This document shows positions 22,986 to 35,143 of a stretch of DNA of 64,000 nt, in pieces. The DNA is from Mortierella alpina (taxonomy: Eukaryota > Mortierellomycota > Mortierellomycetes > Mortierellales > Mortierellaceae). The stretch spans positions 1,054,001 to 1,118,000 of the forward strand of contig JANATF010000009.1 in assembly GCA_029449245.1 (NCBI GenBank), written 5' to 3'. Both the position numbers and the translations under genes were made by a program. The notes beneath the pieces are model-generated. The model saw only the letters and a list, made by a program, of their open reading frames with translations, made no database searches and was not told the origin of the DNA. Position 1 is the stretch's first letter; every line of letters begins with the position of its first letter.

Positions 22986-25134
22986 ATGTTGACCACTCTT
23001 CTAAGGTCTTCTGTACCGAGAGCTACCACATCCACTCCTGTCCTTATTGCCGGCGGTGGACCTGTTGGACTCTTTCAAGCCTATCTTCTGACCAAACTTG
23101 GCGTGCCCGTGAGGATCATCGACCGTGAGTTGTCTATCTCACCTCTTTCTAAAGCTCTTAGCATTCATCCTCGCACGCTGGAAATCTTCAACTTTTGCGG
23201 CATAATCGATGAATTCTCGGCTCGTGGGAAAATCTTGAAAGAGAGTAATATTTACTTTGCTAACCGTAAAGTTGCCACAATGCCGTTGCTGTCACTGCGC
23301 AAGACTCATTATGGCCATCCCCTTTTTCTGGAGCAAGCCCGGACGTCAGCACTGTTTGCACAGGAACTTTTAAAGCTCGGAGTAGAAGTTGAACGTGGAT
23401 GGGAGCTGTTGGACACCAAGGTTGTTGATGATAACAACGACAAGTCAAGAACATACGTGGAATCGATATTACGGAGGTGCATCTCTGGACCCAGAGCAGA
23501 TCGGCCCGCTATCCTTGGAGAAGTTGAGCTTCTTGAAGAGGATTCAGACTGTGAATACGAGATTCAGACCGTCAGGTCGGACTACTTGATCGCTGCTGAT
23601 GGTGGACGCTCCACTGTACGACATAAGCTGAACATTCCATTCCCTGGAATCACTCGAAACAATAAGACCTTCATCTGGGATGGGACATTCGAGTCTGATA
23701 CTTCCATGTTGGGGGTGAGGTGAGTCACAAACGAATAATAGTGCTTTGTACAGTACGTGGACTTGAGCATCCAAGGTTGTACAATTTCATTTCAATATTA
23801 ATGACTCCAGTCGCTTCTATTTGAAATATCTCGCAGCAACATCACAGGAGCAAACAAGAAGAACATGAGGTGTATTCCTCTCTCTAATGGATTTCACAGA
23901 GTCGCCATTGATGCCGGAGTTTTTGAAGCAGGAGAGGATATGGAAGGCATTCTAAAAGATCTCACAATCGAGAAGTTTGAGAAGCTGGCTTCCGATTGTA
24001 TCGCGCCAAGCAGGTTCACGATTAAGGAGACAGCTTGGCTGACGTGCTTCAAGGTCAACGAGAGAAGGGCAGAGCATTTTAACCACAAGAACCGCATATT
24101 CCTTGCAGGCGATGCAGCCCATATTCAATCGCCTGCCGGAGGTCAGGGACTGAACATTGGACTTCAGGACGCTCATAATCTGGCATGGAAGATTGCGCTT
24201 GTCCTCAACAAAATCGCACCCGAGACAATGTTGGAAACATACGACGAGCGTAAGGCCGTGGCTGACAGGGCCATAGCTCTCTCCTCAAGACTGTTCACCG
24301 AATCGAGAGAAGAAGGGACGATTGCTTACATGAAGAGGAGAGCATATTACCTTGTAGCGCCACCTGTGTTGAAATTTTTGATACACATTGGTTTTGCCCC
24401 AGAGAATCCAAGAGCTTTGGTAAGAATCGGCACGGTTATTTTCTTCCAACCACTACGTCTTTGAAGAGTTGTTAACATTTTCCTCTATGCCTGGTACGTA
24501 TGGCATGCAATAGCTCGCGGTCAAATACAAGGAGAATGCTCTGAATAGAGATTCTACAGCGTCATCCGTCCATTCCTCTACATTCGAGGTTGGGATTAGG
24601 GCCTCTGACGGGTTGGTCTATACAGTACCTGGAGCACAAGAGGAGGCAAAGGAGTTGCGACTGCATAACATCACTACTGGCATTGGACGATTTCATATTT
24701 TGGTCTTTGTGTCGGACATGTTGGCCTCCTCATCGCCAAGTATTATTCAGGGTGTTAGGACCACCAACTTGAAGGAACTGGAGCACAACATCGACGACTT
24801 TGTACTTCGATGGAGAAGAAAATGGTCTTATCCATCGCCTATGAGCGATGGCTACTCCGACAACGACATTTTCAAGATCCATATAATTGCAGGCAGCCTC
24901 AGCCCTGATGTCAACCGTTCGGCTTTAATCAACCGATCTGCTGGCAATGGAAAGTTTTACATTGACGGTTCCAAGTCTGTTCACCGCAGTTATAATTTCT
25001 CTTGGAAGCAGGGACATGGAGGGATTGTAGTCGTTCGACCCGACTCTCATGTTAGTTTTCGAGTGGAAGGCGCACGGGAACGAGCATGGAAGGCTGTTGA
25101 CCATTACTTTACTTCTATCCTGTCAGCTATGTAG
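22986..25134 (+). CDS. FAD-dependent aromatic monooxygenase, PheA/TfdB family
   Basis: This is a class A flavoprotein hydroxylase like phenol 2-monooxygenase or pentachlorophenol 4-monooxygenase; such enzymes hydroxylate aromatic rings with NAD(P)H and O2. Three exons (22986-23719, 23837-24419, 24514-25134) give 645 aa. Motifs: the dinucleotide fold VLIAGGGPVGLFQAYLL (GxGxxG) with the acidic strand end RIIDRE, the DG motif AADGGRSTVRH near residues 203-213, and the second FAD motif FLAGDAAH..PAGGQGLNIG near 334-350. The C-terminal third matches the thioredoxin-like dimerisation domain (RFHILVFVSD) of the phenol hydroxylase group. There is no obvious targeting signal. The substrate is unknown. 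It stands between the two LSU rRNA fragments. Confidence 0.92.
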
Positions 25135-26317
25135 TCATGAGAGTTTTTTTTTTACATAAAAAAGTAGTTAAACATTTAGAACAAGCCGCCTTTAATAGAT
25201 CTAGACTAATATACGTTTCCCTCTTTCTCTACACTCTTGTGGAGAATTTAGACTTGGGCAGGGCAGGATGACCTTTTACCAGACAAGAGGCAAGCAGAAA
25301 ATAAGAGGCGAATAGAGGGAATGCAGAGGAATATAGTCATTCGATGCGCACTTTTATACAGTATATTTGAAGAAAACTGCGGAACCGGTCTTTTTCGCTT
25401 TCTCGCTTTCATTGCGAAGATGTCGCATGCTGGGACAGGCGCTTAACATCACCCAAAGTAGTGTCTTTATGCTAACGAAAATCGTGATATAGTAGAGCAG
25501 CCTGCCGCTCAAACCATCAATTAAAACCAACTTTCTTTCTCGTCAATACTACGTACCTGAACAAGTAGACTAGTCAGGGCAGGTACAGAAGCGACAGGGG
25601 AGAACAAAGGAAGAGGGGTGGGTCTCGGCCACATCGGAGCAATAGTGTACGTGCAGCCTTTATTCTCAGTGCATGCGGGACTCGACCATCCTTGCGATAT
25701 ATTCGTCTAGGCACACCAGGGGCCAACCACATCGTTTGGTTTTGGACTCCTTAGCACCTCGCAGTGTAAAAGCATGAGCTCCTTCAGGAACCATCTGTCC
25801 TTCACCTCAGTGATTTGTAACTACAAGCTGCAAGACCACTCGACCACTTACAGTATAGTACATGTACAGTACGTCTTTTCATTCAGGAGATGGTGATATG
25901 CTAATAAATCCAAGGTAAACGCGGAATGACAGAAGCATTTAGTAGCGGTACGTAAGCTACTTCAAACCCTACACATTCCCAAGCCGACGTACTTGCTGGT
26001 AGGCTTCTGATGTATGGCATACGGTATTGCACGAATGCCGACTGTGCTTGTTGTTGTCGACCAGGTTGAAGATGTTGCCCAATTTTCCGCGGAAACTGTA
26101 TGCACGGGAATTGTGCATTGCGAGAAAAGAAATTCAGGCGGTCAGTGCGCAACGAGGTTACGTGTCACTCGACCGTATTTTTCCTGCAACCTCTTCCTTT
26201 TCTGCACTCCCACTCCATTTCCTTCTGTTTCTTTCTTTTTCTGAAATCTTCAAAATCTCCTCATTCTTACAAAACGCCATTCTTCTTTCCACAAACTTAC
26301 AGTCACTCGTCGCACCC
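25135..26317. promoter_or_regulatory. Intergenic region upstream of the LRR gene
   Basis: No gene seen. The last 300 bases are the presumed promoter of the LRR gene and include dispersed repeat copy B (about 26005-26165), followed by a CT-rich leader at about 26190-26310. Confidence 0.4.
26005..26165. repeat. Dispersed repeat, copy B
   Basis: See copy A at 22285-22450. Shared blocks in the same order and orientation end with GCGGTCAGTGC at about 26138-26148. Confidence 0.55.
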
Positions 26318-29300
26318 ATGGAAGCAACTCAATCGTTTCGCTTGATTGGTATTAAGGATACTGAGGAAATACCTTGCGACCATGTTAATGGGCAGTATGT
26401 AGTCTACTGGGAGGACATCGAACAAGTCTTTCCCAGGATCAAACACGTCAAGAACGGTAAAATTAACATCACAATGATGAGGGATCTGAATCGAATAAGG
26501 TAACCAAAAGAACGCTAAAGTACATGCTTGAGCCAGGACAACGAGATCTAGTGATCCTGAGATTATGCTTCGCATTACTCTAGGATCGTGCCTTACTGCA
26601 TCAAACACCATCCGGGTGTGGTCTTGGACGTTGTTTTGTCCTCTGCTGCCGATCATGGTCACGTCGACTCGCCGACGGCAACTCCAAGTCTGGATCCTGC
26701 CACTTCCCTTGCCAATTCTCCCACCGATGCAATGGCCAATCCTCCCACCAGCATTCCAGCTGATGCTCCAACCGATGCTTCTGCCAATTCTACTATTAAT
26801 ACCTCCACCAATCCTCCCCTCCCCCCCTATGCTCCTGCCAATGGTGCTGTCGACGTTCCTACTTATCGTCCCGCTGATACGTCCGTTAGCCCTCCTACCT
26901 GCCCTCCTACCCGCCCTCCAACTCATGGTCCAACCCGTGCTCCAGCCGATGCCCCAGCCGATGCCCTAGCCGATAGTCAAGATGGCAGTCGAAAAGACAG
27001 TCGAACGGTAATCTGTCATCCTGGCACCACCGTTGATGCGCTCCACATCAACCCTCCATCAAGCTCGTCCGCGAAAGGATTTGAAATGCGCTCCACCAAG
27101 ACTCCCACTGAGTCTGTCCCTGTACTTGCCATTGCTGCAAAACCCTCTGCCGATTTTTCACCAGCTGAACCACGCCAGTCAACCATGATCAGGCGATCTA
27201 GCACGCTCATCCAAAGGGACATGAAGGCCGTCACAGATGCCATGACGCATGCCATGATTACCAGCAGTCGTGCAGGAAAGCCGCTAGATGGATCGACCGT
27301 CCTCTCCGTTTTCGAAGAAAACCTTCCTGCTGAATATCGTGAGAGCCTAGTAACTCTTGTGACAGTTGTCCGTGAGCTAAAAGCAATCCACGAGCAAGGC
27401 CACATCACACAGCAGATCGTGCGGCAGGTTTTGGGTGAAGCGCAAGAGATCAAGGACCGGCTCATATTGATCGAGCGAAAGACAGCCGCCATATTGACCC
27501 AGAATTACGAACTGCTCGAATTCACCATCCCGAGGTTATTTATCGTTCTTCCAGAAGACTCAACAAAATTCGATCCCAAGAGTATGCTCCGCACCAAGTT
27601 TCGCTTGCACTTTATCTGTGAGTGCGGCGAACACACCATGCCGCCCAATGGAGCCAAGATCCCACATCACCTTCACCTAGCCCACCATGAAGGATATGTT
27701 GTCAACAAACCAACCGAGTTTTTCAGGAAATATGGGCCTTTCTTGATGTTGATGCTTGAGATGATCAAGTTCGGGACCGGAATCGCAGGCTATGTTGTAC
27801 CGGCCTTGGCAAACTTGAAGGTGGTCGATATTGTTGACTCTGTCCAGACTACCATGGATTCGGTCACCAATAAGGTCATCCAAGGTGTTGATTATTCTTT
27901 GGATTATCTGAAAGAAAGTTGTATGCAAGTCCAAGTCTCTGATGGTGCCGGTGGAAATACAAAGCCTGTGCATCAAGATCTTGCAAACTACCTTGCCGGT
28001 ATTGAGGGACTAGAGGGAGCGGACCTGCGTCAACTCGGATTGTATTTAACGACCAATAGCTCAGATAACCTACTAGGTAATCTCTATCGCATGACGACCA
28101 AGGATGGCCATGTTAAATGGGTATGCCGCGAGCATTATCGCGCTTGTCTTGATGAGGAGCTCACCCAGAAGCTGCGTGATGTGGTCAAGCTAGCAAGAGG
28201 CAAGTTTGATGAGCGGATGGGCAAGATCAAAATATCGTTGACGTCTAGCTTTGCCGCTACCGAGTTTTACGATGCCGTCCGCAAAGCCAAGGGTGTTCTC
28301 GAACTCGACGTGTCATTACGTTGGAATCCAGACTACGCCGACTTTGTCAGGCTCAAGAACATGATCTCATCGTCAAAAATCCGGCTGATGGCATTGAGCC
28401 TATTTCCAACACTCATTGATGCTGGTACAGATCCCATGAGAGCCCAGCAGTACGATCCTATACTCGACCTTGTGCGCCTTCCTTCTGTTCAGGCAGTTGA
28501 AGTCCATGGCTTTCCCAGAGATTTCTTCAAGCGATCAAGCCCGTTGTCAAAGAAGACCGATTTATCGAAATTGGTAGGCCTGCAGATCAGTGGATCATGG
28601 CGTATCGACAAGCCTAAAAACGACTTGGACTCAGAAATTGCTGTGCTCAAGGCTGTAGTTTCCAAGGCGCCAAATCTCTCTGTCCTGCATTTGGATTCGA
28701 CTACGGAGCGGTTACCAGCAGTTCTCAGCTCAATAGGAAAATATCAGACCTACCCGATCGACTTTGGGAACCTTTCATTACGACTTGCTCCACCATTAAG
28801 CAGACACCGTCAATCCAGGCCTGATGTTCGGAATATCGAGCATATTTGCAGTATATACGGCGCACAGTTCGAAACGCTGGACTTGAACAAGATCGACCCG
28901 AAAAACGTCGTCGTGGAGTCACTGGCAAAGGCAGTACGGAATGGCTCCAGTTTGAAAGAAATCACTTTGGAAGGTTTCGGTCGAAGTCTGGGTGATAGAT
29001 GCATCAAGACCCTTGCTGACATTGTAGCCCATTGTGAGTTGCGCAAACTTCGGCTTGATCTGGAAACCGAGGACTGTCGCGTGTGTATTTTGAACTCGGT
29101 CCAGTGGAAGTACATACGCGAACTGGAGATAACACTGCACGAGAGACAAGGAGTGAAGGTCCTGACGGCATTGGTCGACGGCATGAACAGGATGTCGGAA
29201 AGTGTGGAGCTGGATTGTTTCAGCTACACAGTACACAGCAATCCATCTACGACAATCGACGAAACAATCTCGGACCGTCCCACACTGAAATCAAAAACAA

Positions 29301-29701
29301 CTGTGAATAGCACATCAGATTTGACATCCGACCAACATGATTTACTGCGCTCGGTCATGTCCCTGTCATCACTTAAACAGCTAGTGTTCTCCTTCCAACT
29401 TTCATTGGTGCAAGTGCTTGCTTTGCTTCAGTCGGTTAATTTCTCTCGACTACAACATCTATCGCTGGCAACAGGATATCTCGACACGATGGAAGCGCAG
29501 AATATTTTGGATTCCCTTCATAACGCAACACAACTGCAGACTGTAGCTCTGCGCGACGCTCATGTTACGCTCGAAATGCGGAAGCAGATGCTTGCAAAAG
29601 GAATTACACTTACAGGATCAGTACCGTCGCTTGTTGCGACATCCGTTGGTGCAGGTTGGTCACCAAGAAACAGGAGGGCAGACAAGGATTTTCAGCAGTA
29701 G
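26318..29701 (+). CDS. Large leucine-rich-repeat protein with disordered linker
   Basis: Two exons, 26318-26499 and 26584-29701, join as ATAAG|GTAACC..CTAG|GATCG and give 1099 aa. Residues 1-80 form a compact N-terminal domain (EEIPCDHVNGQYVVYWEDIE, then PYCIKHHPGVVLDVVLS). Residues 82-190 are a low-complexity Ala/Pro/Thr/Asp/Asn linker made of short repeats such as ADAPTDA and ANPPTS. A helical stretch follows at about 230-340. Next comes a Cys/His-rich block, FICECGEHT near 406 with HLHLAHHEGY after it, then a hydrophobic segment (PFLMLMLEMIKFGTGIAGYVVPALANL). Residues about 640-1070 read as leucine-rich repeats with LxxLxL spacing. I associate this architecture with a lineage-expanded Mortierella family; its function is unknown to me. 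A sensing or innate-immune-like role is speculation. Confidence 0.8.
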
Positions 29702-29929
29702 GGTCAACAACAATCGGAACCACATTCATCTATGGTTGGAAGCAGCCAATAAGGTGTTGAGATATCCGCTGTTAAAGTATGACCTGTACAGCCAGCGTAA
29801 ATAGTCGAATAGGACAATACCTGAAATACATCCCTTTTCTACATATAATAATACATAACCTAGCCCCTGCCACATCCGCTGAGTTGTCCAGATGCAGCTC
29901 TTCTTTCATATGTCTCCTGAACTGAAGTA
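29702..29929. other. 3' flank of the LRR gene, no gene seen
   Basis: Probably the 3' UTR and terminator of the LRR gene. It merges into the LSU rRNA fragment, so some of it may be transcribed-spacer sequence carried with that fragment. Confidence 0.35.
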
Positions 29930-30090
29930 ATCGTCACGTTCTAGCACGGATTCTGACTTAGAGGCGTTCAGCCATAATCCAACGGATGATAGCTTCGGGC
30001 CATTGCTTGCTCAAGTAGGCCCAAATACCATTATCCGAATGAACGGTTCCTCTCGTACTAAGTTCAATTACTATTGCAACAACATTTTCT

Positions 30091-30145
<55 letters not shown>

Positions 30146-30465
30146 ATTAGTGGGTGAACAATCCAACGCTTACTGAATTCTGCTTCAGTATGATAGGAAG
30201 AACCGACATCGAAGGATCAAAAAGCAACGTCGCTATGAACGCTTGGCTGCCACAAGCCAGTTGTCCCTGTGGTAACTTTTCTGGCACCTCTACCCTGAAA
30301 TTTCCAGGGACTAAAGGATCGATATGCCAACTTTCAGGGTTTGTATTCACACTGAAAACCAAAGCAAGGCTTTTACCCTTTTGTTCTACACGAGGTTCTG
30401 TTCTCGTTGAGTCCCCCTTAGGACACTGCGCTATCTTTTAACAGAGGTGCCGCCCCAATCCGCAA
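29930..30465 (-). rRNA. Antisense fragment of the last ~530 nt of LSU (25S/28S) rRNA
   Basis: On the minus strand the sequence runs from GGGGCGGCACCTCTGTTAAA through GTCCTAAGGGGGACTCAACG, GGTGCCAGAAAAGTTACCAC, GCGACGTTGCTTTTTGATCC and TTTAGACCGTCGTGAGACAG to CCGTTGGATTATGGCTGAAC. These are landmark blocks of LSU domains V-VI in the correct order. Differences from the consensus in normally invariant segments (for example around TTGGCATATCGATCC and the stretch after it) and the abrupt 5' boundary show a decayed insertion, not an rDNA unit. No 18S, ITS or 5.8S sequence is nearby. Confidence 0.9.
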
Positions 30466-30672
30466 TCCATAATCATACGATGTAATGTCGGATACATATC
30501 ACGAATAGCAAGATATGCTGCTGACTTAAATGGGTTCATATGGAGTGAGTGAGGCTGAGTAGATTGTGGCCAACTGTGATGACTGAAAGCAAAGGATCAG
30601 AGCGATGGCGCGCGTGATGCCCGGAAAAAAATATCAAAGATGATGCCATTGACAGGCGCCGAGTAGCCCTTC

Positions 30673-32130
30673 GTGTCATTCTCAGAGCTCGAGCTGAGTG
30701 AATTGCTCTGGACAAACCGAACGATCAAGAGTCGCCTCCAAGGCCTTGTGCTGACAGACTTTCATAACCAAGACTTTAACCCATCCTTGGCCGACCCAAA
30801 GGACTATTTGAATCGGAGGCCTCCAGGGTACTTCACAGCACTCCTTCTTTCGAAAATCGGAAGAGATTAAGTACGCAGAGGTCCTAAGGAATACTAGAAT
30901 CCAACATGCTTGATGGTGTTGGACGATATACGTCGATATATCCAGACACTTCGCGCACCCGGCTTCAATCCCTGAACTCTTCCCACACACAGCATTAGTT
31001 TAAGTCCAACGTCGGTCAAGACTGCGAGCTATGTTCTTCGAGGGCCTCTCAAAACCGATGTCTTCCGTCTCCAACTGCTGGCCTTTAAGATGGAAGAGCT
31101 GACGGGCAAGTACAAGCGGCTTCCACATGATATCTTGCCCAACCGATTGACATCCACGGTTGCAGGGGTCGACTACTACTTGATCGAGGTTCGAAAAAGT
31201 GTGAAGACTCCGCAGGAGGTTGCCACCTTGTGGGGCTGTGCGCCGGACGAATTCAAGATCCCGGGCATCGTTCTTGGCCAGGCCTGTGAGGTTGGAGCAA
31301 TCTCATTGCTATCCGAGTGGCTTCCCTCGAACAAGACAACAAAGAGGACTCGGGTCACCTTCCACAATCTCGCAGTCAAGCAGAAAGTCGTGTGCCTGCC
31401 AGAGTTAAAGCACAGACGATGGATGCAGGAACTGAAGGCTAGGCGTGGGGTCCATCAGCGACATTGAGACTGCTCTGCCACCACGACGCGGCAAGACGGC
31501 CTGCATCACGGATCACGTTGAACAGAGGGAGCAGGCGAAGGGACACCTCAACACGTTCTACAACGGCAGCAATCGCTTCAAGAAGCACAAGTGGGGCGCA
31601 CGCGGAGCAAAGGACGAGGAATTTCGAGTTATGGCCGATCGCTTGCTCAAACTGGTTGGCGGGTCGATTGGCACGCAACGTGACGAGGCCAACAAGGTTG
31701 TCATAGAAGTTGGCCTCGGTAAGTTCTCATGCGACACGAAACTTGCCTCCTTGCACGAGTCGTTTCAATTATACTTCGTTCAAAAGGTAACAAAGGCGTT
31801 GACATATGCAAAGCGCAAGACATGTGGTCGTTTAATGCACAGCAAATTTCTGTGTCAACCGTTTTTGCGAAAATGTGCACCAGGTACGAATCGCTCGTTG
31901 GTCAAGTCGAGATCCGTGGGCTCTATTGTTCCAAGTGCAAAAGCTTCATGCACCGCGACATCATAGCGGGGCACAACATTTGCAATGTCATTCACGGCCA
32001 CTTGGGGGAGCAACAGTGGCCTGAATACCTTCAGCCATTCGATGAAGTCGGTCGTCTTCCCTGGATGAACAGGATTACGACTGAGATTGAAAAGACTGGT
32101 TGGCATTGGGGCTGCAAAGGGCAAGACCGC
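30673..32130 (+). pseudogene. Decayed Fanzor (TnpB-like RuvC nuclease) copy
   Basis: Frames scattered over three phases match the intact Fanzor part at 49883-51567 in order. At 30673-30860 SELELSELLWTNRTIKSRL matches its SELDLLHILWKNNALQEKI. From 31090 on, KYKRLPHDILPNRLTSTVAG matches KYKRLPEYVALPPRMLSVLS. At about 31258 GIVLGQACEVGA corresponds to RuvC-I GIDLGQ with the catalytic Asp changed to Val. At about 31650 KLVGGSIG and KVVIEVGLGKF correspond to RuvC-II. At about 31920 LYCSKCKSFMHRD is the second zinc knuckle with the RuvC-III Asp; the first CxxC is lost. It ends in PWM near 32070. Frameshifts and the missing catalytic Asp mark it as dead. No XPG part is visible upstream, where the LSU fragment begins about 200 bases away. 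Confidence 0.82.
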
Positions 32131-32470
32131 GAAGACTCAGCAAGGGTCATCCTCAGCTCAGAAACGAGCAGCCACCGACCAGGACAGCGACCGCCCCCCC
32201 CCCCCCCCCCCCCCCCCCCCAAGAGAGCTGCAAAAGGCAAGGGCAAAGCCGTGGAGTGGAGTCTGAACAAGGATCGGCCTCAGGTCAGAAACGAGCTGCT
32301 GATCGTCCCTGCAAGAGAGCTACGAAAAGCAAAGGCAGGGCCGTTAATATTGAGCTAGGATCAGCATCAGGTCAAACAGACCATGTCAGTGACCAAGACA
32401 GAGATCGAGCTGCAAAGGGCATGGCCGCGAGGAGTAAGCAAGGATCAGCAGAAGGCCGAACCCCCAAGGT
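32110..32470 (+). repeat. Degenerate tandem repeats with a C27 run
   Basis: Blocks of the type AAGGRTCRKCCTCAGSTCAGA recur at about 32142, 32269 and 32360, each followed by a Lys/Ala-type AAGAGAGCTRC block, giving an imperfect period of about 100-125 bases. The first unit is interrupted by 27 consecutive C residues at 32194-32220. The array may be the remains of the basic C-terminal tail of the adjacent Fanzor copy. Confidence 0.6.
32194..32220. repeat. Homopolymer C27
   Basis: An uninterrupted run of 27 C (27 G on the other strand). It may be partly a sequencing or assembly length estimate. Confidence 0.9.
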
Positions 32471-35143
32471 AGCTTTTCTCACCCCACCCTCCGGATTTAT
32501 GCTGCAAGCACACTTTTTTTTTGCCATCACTCCATATTCATCCTTTTTTGAACCAACCACCGCCATGCCCTATTCATCCATACCCTTTCCCTTTTCTATC
32601 TTTCGCTGAAGGTAATGTATGTCACTGTCCAGGCGTTACTTTTATGCACAGCATCGTGGTAGTTCAGGAAGCTGAAGTCCTCTTAGATTGGCTACGGGGT
32701 CGCGCTAATCGCCTTACTGAAGCGAGTGCAGATTCTTTCTGCATCGATACACCCCCCTGATGTTACGTCAAAGTCGTTCAACATGTCCTTCGCAGGATCT
32801 TCAACATGATCTTGATTGCATCGCTAGGGTCTGAACGAAGAATTGGCGGCGACTGACATCATATGATGGCACCCTTCCAACAGAATGTGGTGGTTGGACT
32901 TAATTCAGCTCGTTGGTTGTCCCCTCCTGTACCCTTGTTTGACGGAACTTTGAGATGCTCGAGTCGTAGGGTGCCGTCCATTACCTTGGTGCTGTGTTAA
33001 TGAGTGAGCCCTTCTGTTATAATATAGCGAAGTACCTGTTCTAACTTGCTGACTTGATTGGTGAGATTTAGGGACAATCTTCGAATCAACACGCGTCATC
33101 GCCTTTCCTAATGACTTCAACCGATAATCCACGCAAACGTCAGTGTCCCAAGTGCACAACGCTGTCCCTATCCAATCCTTCTATTGTAGCACCGTATATT
33201 CTTGACGTTCTTCCGCATTTGTGGTCGGTGCGGGATTTTTTATGATGCTGAGTTCAGCAGAGATCACAGAATTAGAGGCGATAGTCTCTGTGAACTTTTT
33301 CTGAGCAGCACACGACATATCCGGGATTCTGACGAGGTATCTCAAGTGACGCGAAAAGTTGCGAGCAACTTCGCCTCAACAAAGTGCTCCTTCATTAAGC
33401 GTTCTTGGCAACAATGTTACGACGACAGTATGACTCAACAGTCAGGAAACCCGACTGGGAAACGCCAATGGCCCAGCAATACTTTGAAGCTGTATCTTTG
33501 ACACCAGCGCTGAACCGGTAGCTGGAGGGTGGCGTAAACACTGCTTTTGCCCATCGCAAATGAAGAGAACAGGACACAATTCAGACTTCTCGACTTTAAT
33601 GACAGCGGAGACTGGGACTTTCACCTTGAGGAGAAGGATCAAGAGACCGCAGTCATTAAGTACATTGGGCGGATGTGGAAGGCCACCAAAAAAGTTCAAC
33701 TGGATTGTTGGACCTAGCGATTCGTCGTCACGACTGAGGACTCAGAGATTATGGAGGGTCAAAGTTATCAGTTTTTCTCAGGATTTAGCGGACCGTCGTT
33801 CAGAAGTGATGCTGACACTAGCGAAACTTGAGGATCCGGACATCTTGGCAGCTAGAAAATTATACGCCCAAACTTCTGCAGGAAATCGTGTCGATAGACC
33901 ACTGAACAGAAGCTGTAAACCTGTGGCAGAAGGAGCATGCCGTTAAAATGGACAAGGCAAAGTTAGCGGATTTCGTTTCAATTGTTTTTAGTATGCGTGC
34001 CTCGACGACACTGAGCCAGGCCATTGCACGCACTCGTCACATAGATATCACCAACCCTTTCCATAATCATGCAGAATCATCTGAGGACTTCAGTCCTGTG
34101 GAGTACTACAGAGGTACCAGGAGAGTTACGGCAAGTCAACGAAGATCAAACCAGTGATAGATGGTTTGTTCGGAGTTCTTGTCAATTGCACAATGAACTG
34201 GTATTTTTCTTCCTCTTCGCTTGTATGTTAAGTAAGGGCTTGTCATATGCCGAATTTTTCTTACTGGCAGCTTTGTATGACCACGAGTGGAGATGAACAT
34301 TGGCGCTAGTGCGCTGCCAACTGGATGTTGAGCGCAGTCGGCGCGATTTGTAGGCTCCAAGAGTGAGCATACGGTATGTGGCTGATACAAGATGCCCCTG
34401 CATCTTCATGGGCACAATAACCATTGGAACACAATGCTCGACACAAAAATGCTCGAGGGCGAAGGTTAATAGTGTGTGCCGCTCCCACGCTTTTAGATTT
34501 TTCGTACCTTGTTCTTTTCCATTTCACCATTCCGTTCCTTTCTCTCCATCGATACACCTATTCTCCAGAGAGTACCAAAATAGCGATCAAGAACCTGTAA
34601 GTGTGACATTACGCTTGATGGTGGTGTCGAGTGTAGTGATAACGAGCTACACGGCTACACCTACCCCACAAACTTCATGCTAACACCAGCATGATCAAAT
34701 TAGATATCTTGCCGTGCTTGACCACCGCCTTTGACCACCAGGAATCAAACGCTCTTCAACAAACACATTCTTGAACCATCTCAGACCGACAGATCCTCCT
34801 CCTATCGCTCCAGCATAACGCCATATCTTTTGTCTCCCTCCAGGTATTGCAAGACCTATGAACATCACAATAAGATTCAGCTGTGGATACTTGTATAGTT
34901 GCTAACGTGATCGATGGTGTGTGCTGTACCCATACCTCAGTGCTACCGTCCTTGAACCTCTTTGTGACATTTTGCATCCTTCTTTGTCCGCTTCTCTATC
35001 ATCAATGTGATAGCTTTGAATTCTAAAGGTAAGAGAAACACATAGCTTTGCTTAACCTCTCTCTTCGTTCGTTAGTTCAATGCAAGCGCTAACGCTAACC
35101 GTATGTTTTCTAATTCATTGAATACAGCATCAAGACAACTGAC
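32471..35143. other. Accessory spacer, no supported gene; includes the NLR promoter
   Basis: Open frames of 60-130 codons in all phases have no recognisable domains. Segments at about 33410-33710 and 33950-34160 have locally coding-like plus-strand sequence broken by stops, so they may be remains of decayed genes that I cannot name. The last 600 bases before 35144 should hold the promoter and 5' UTR of the NLR; a TACAG acceptor-like site at about 35124-35128 hints at a leader intron. Confidence 0.35.

Noticed and set aside
29930-30465. Functional rDNA unit
   Set aside because: Only the last ~530 nt of LSU is present, with changes in invariant positions and no 18S, ITS or 5.8S nearby.
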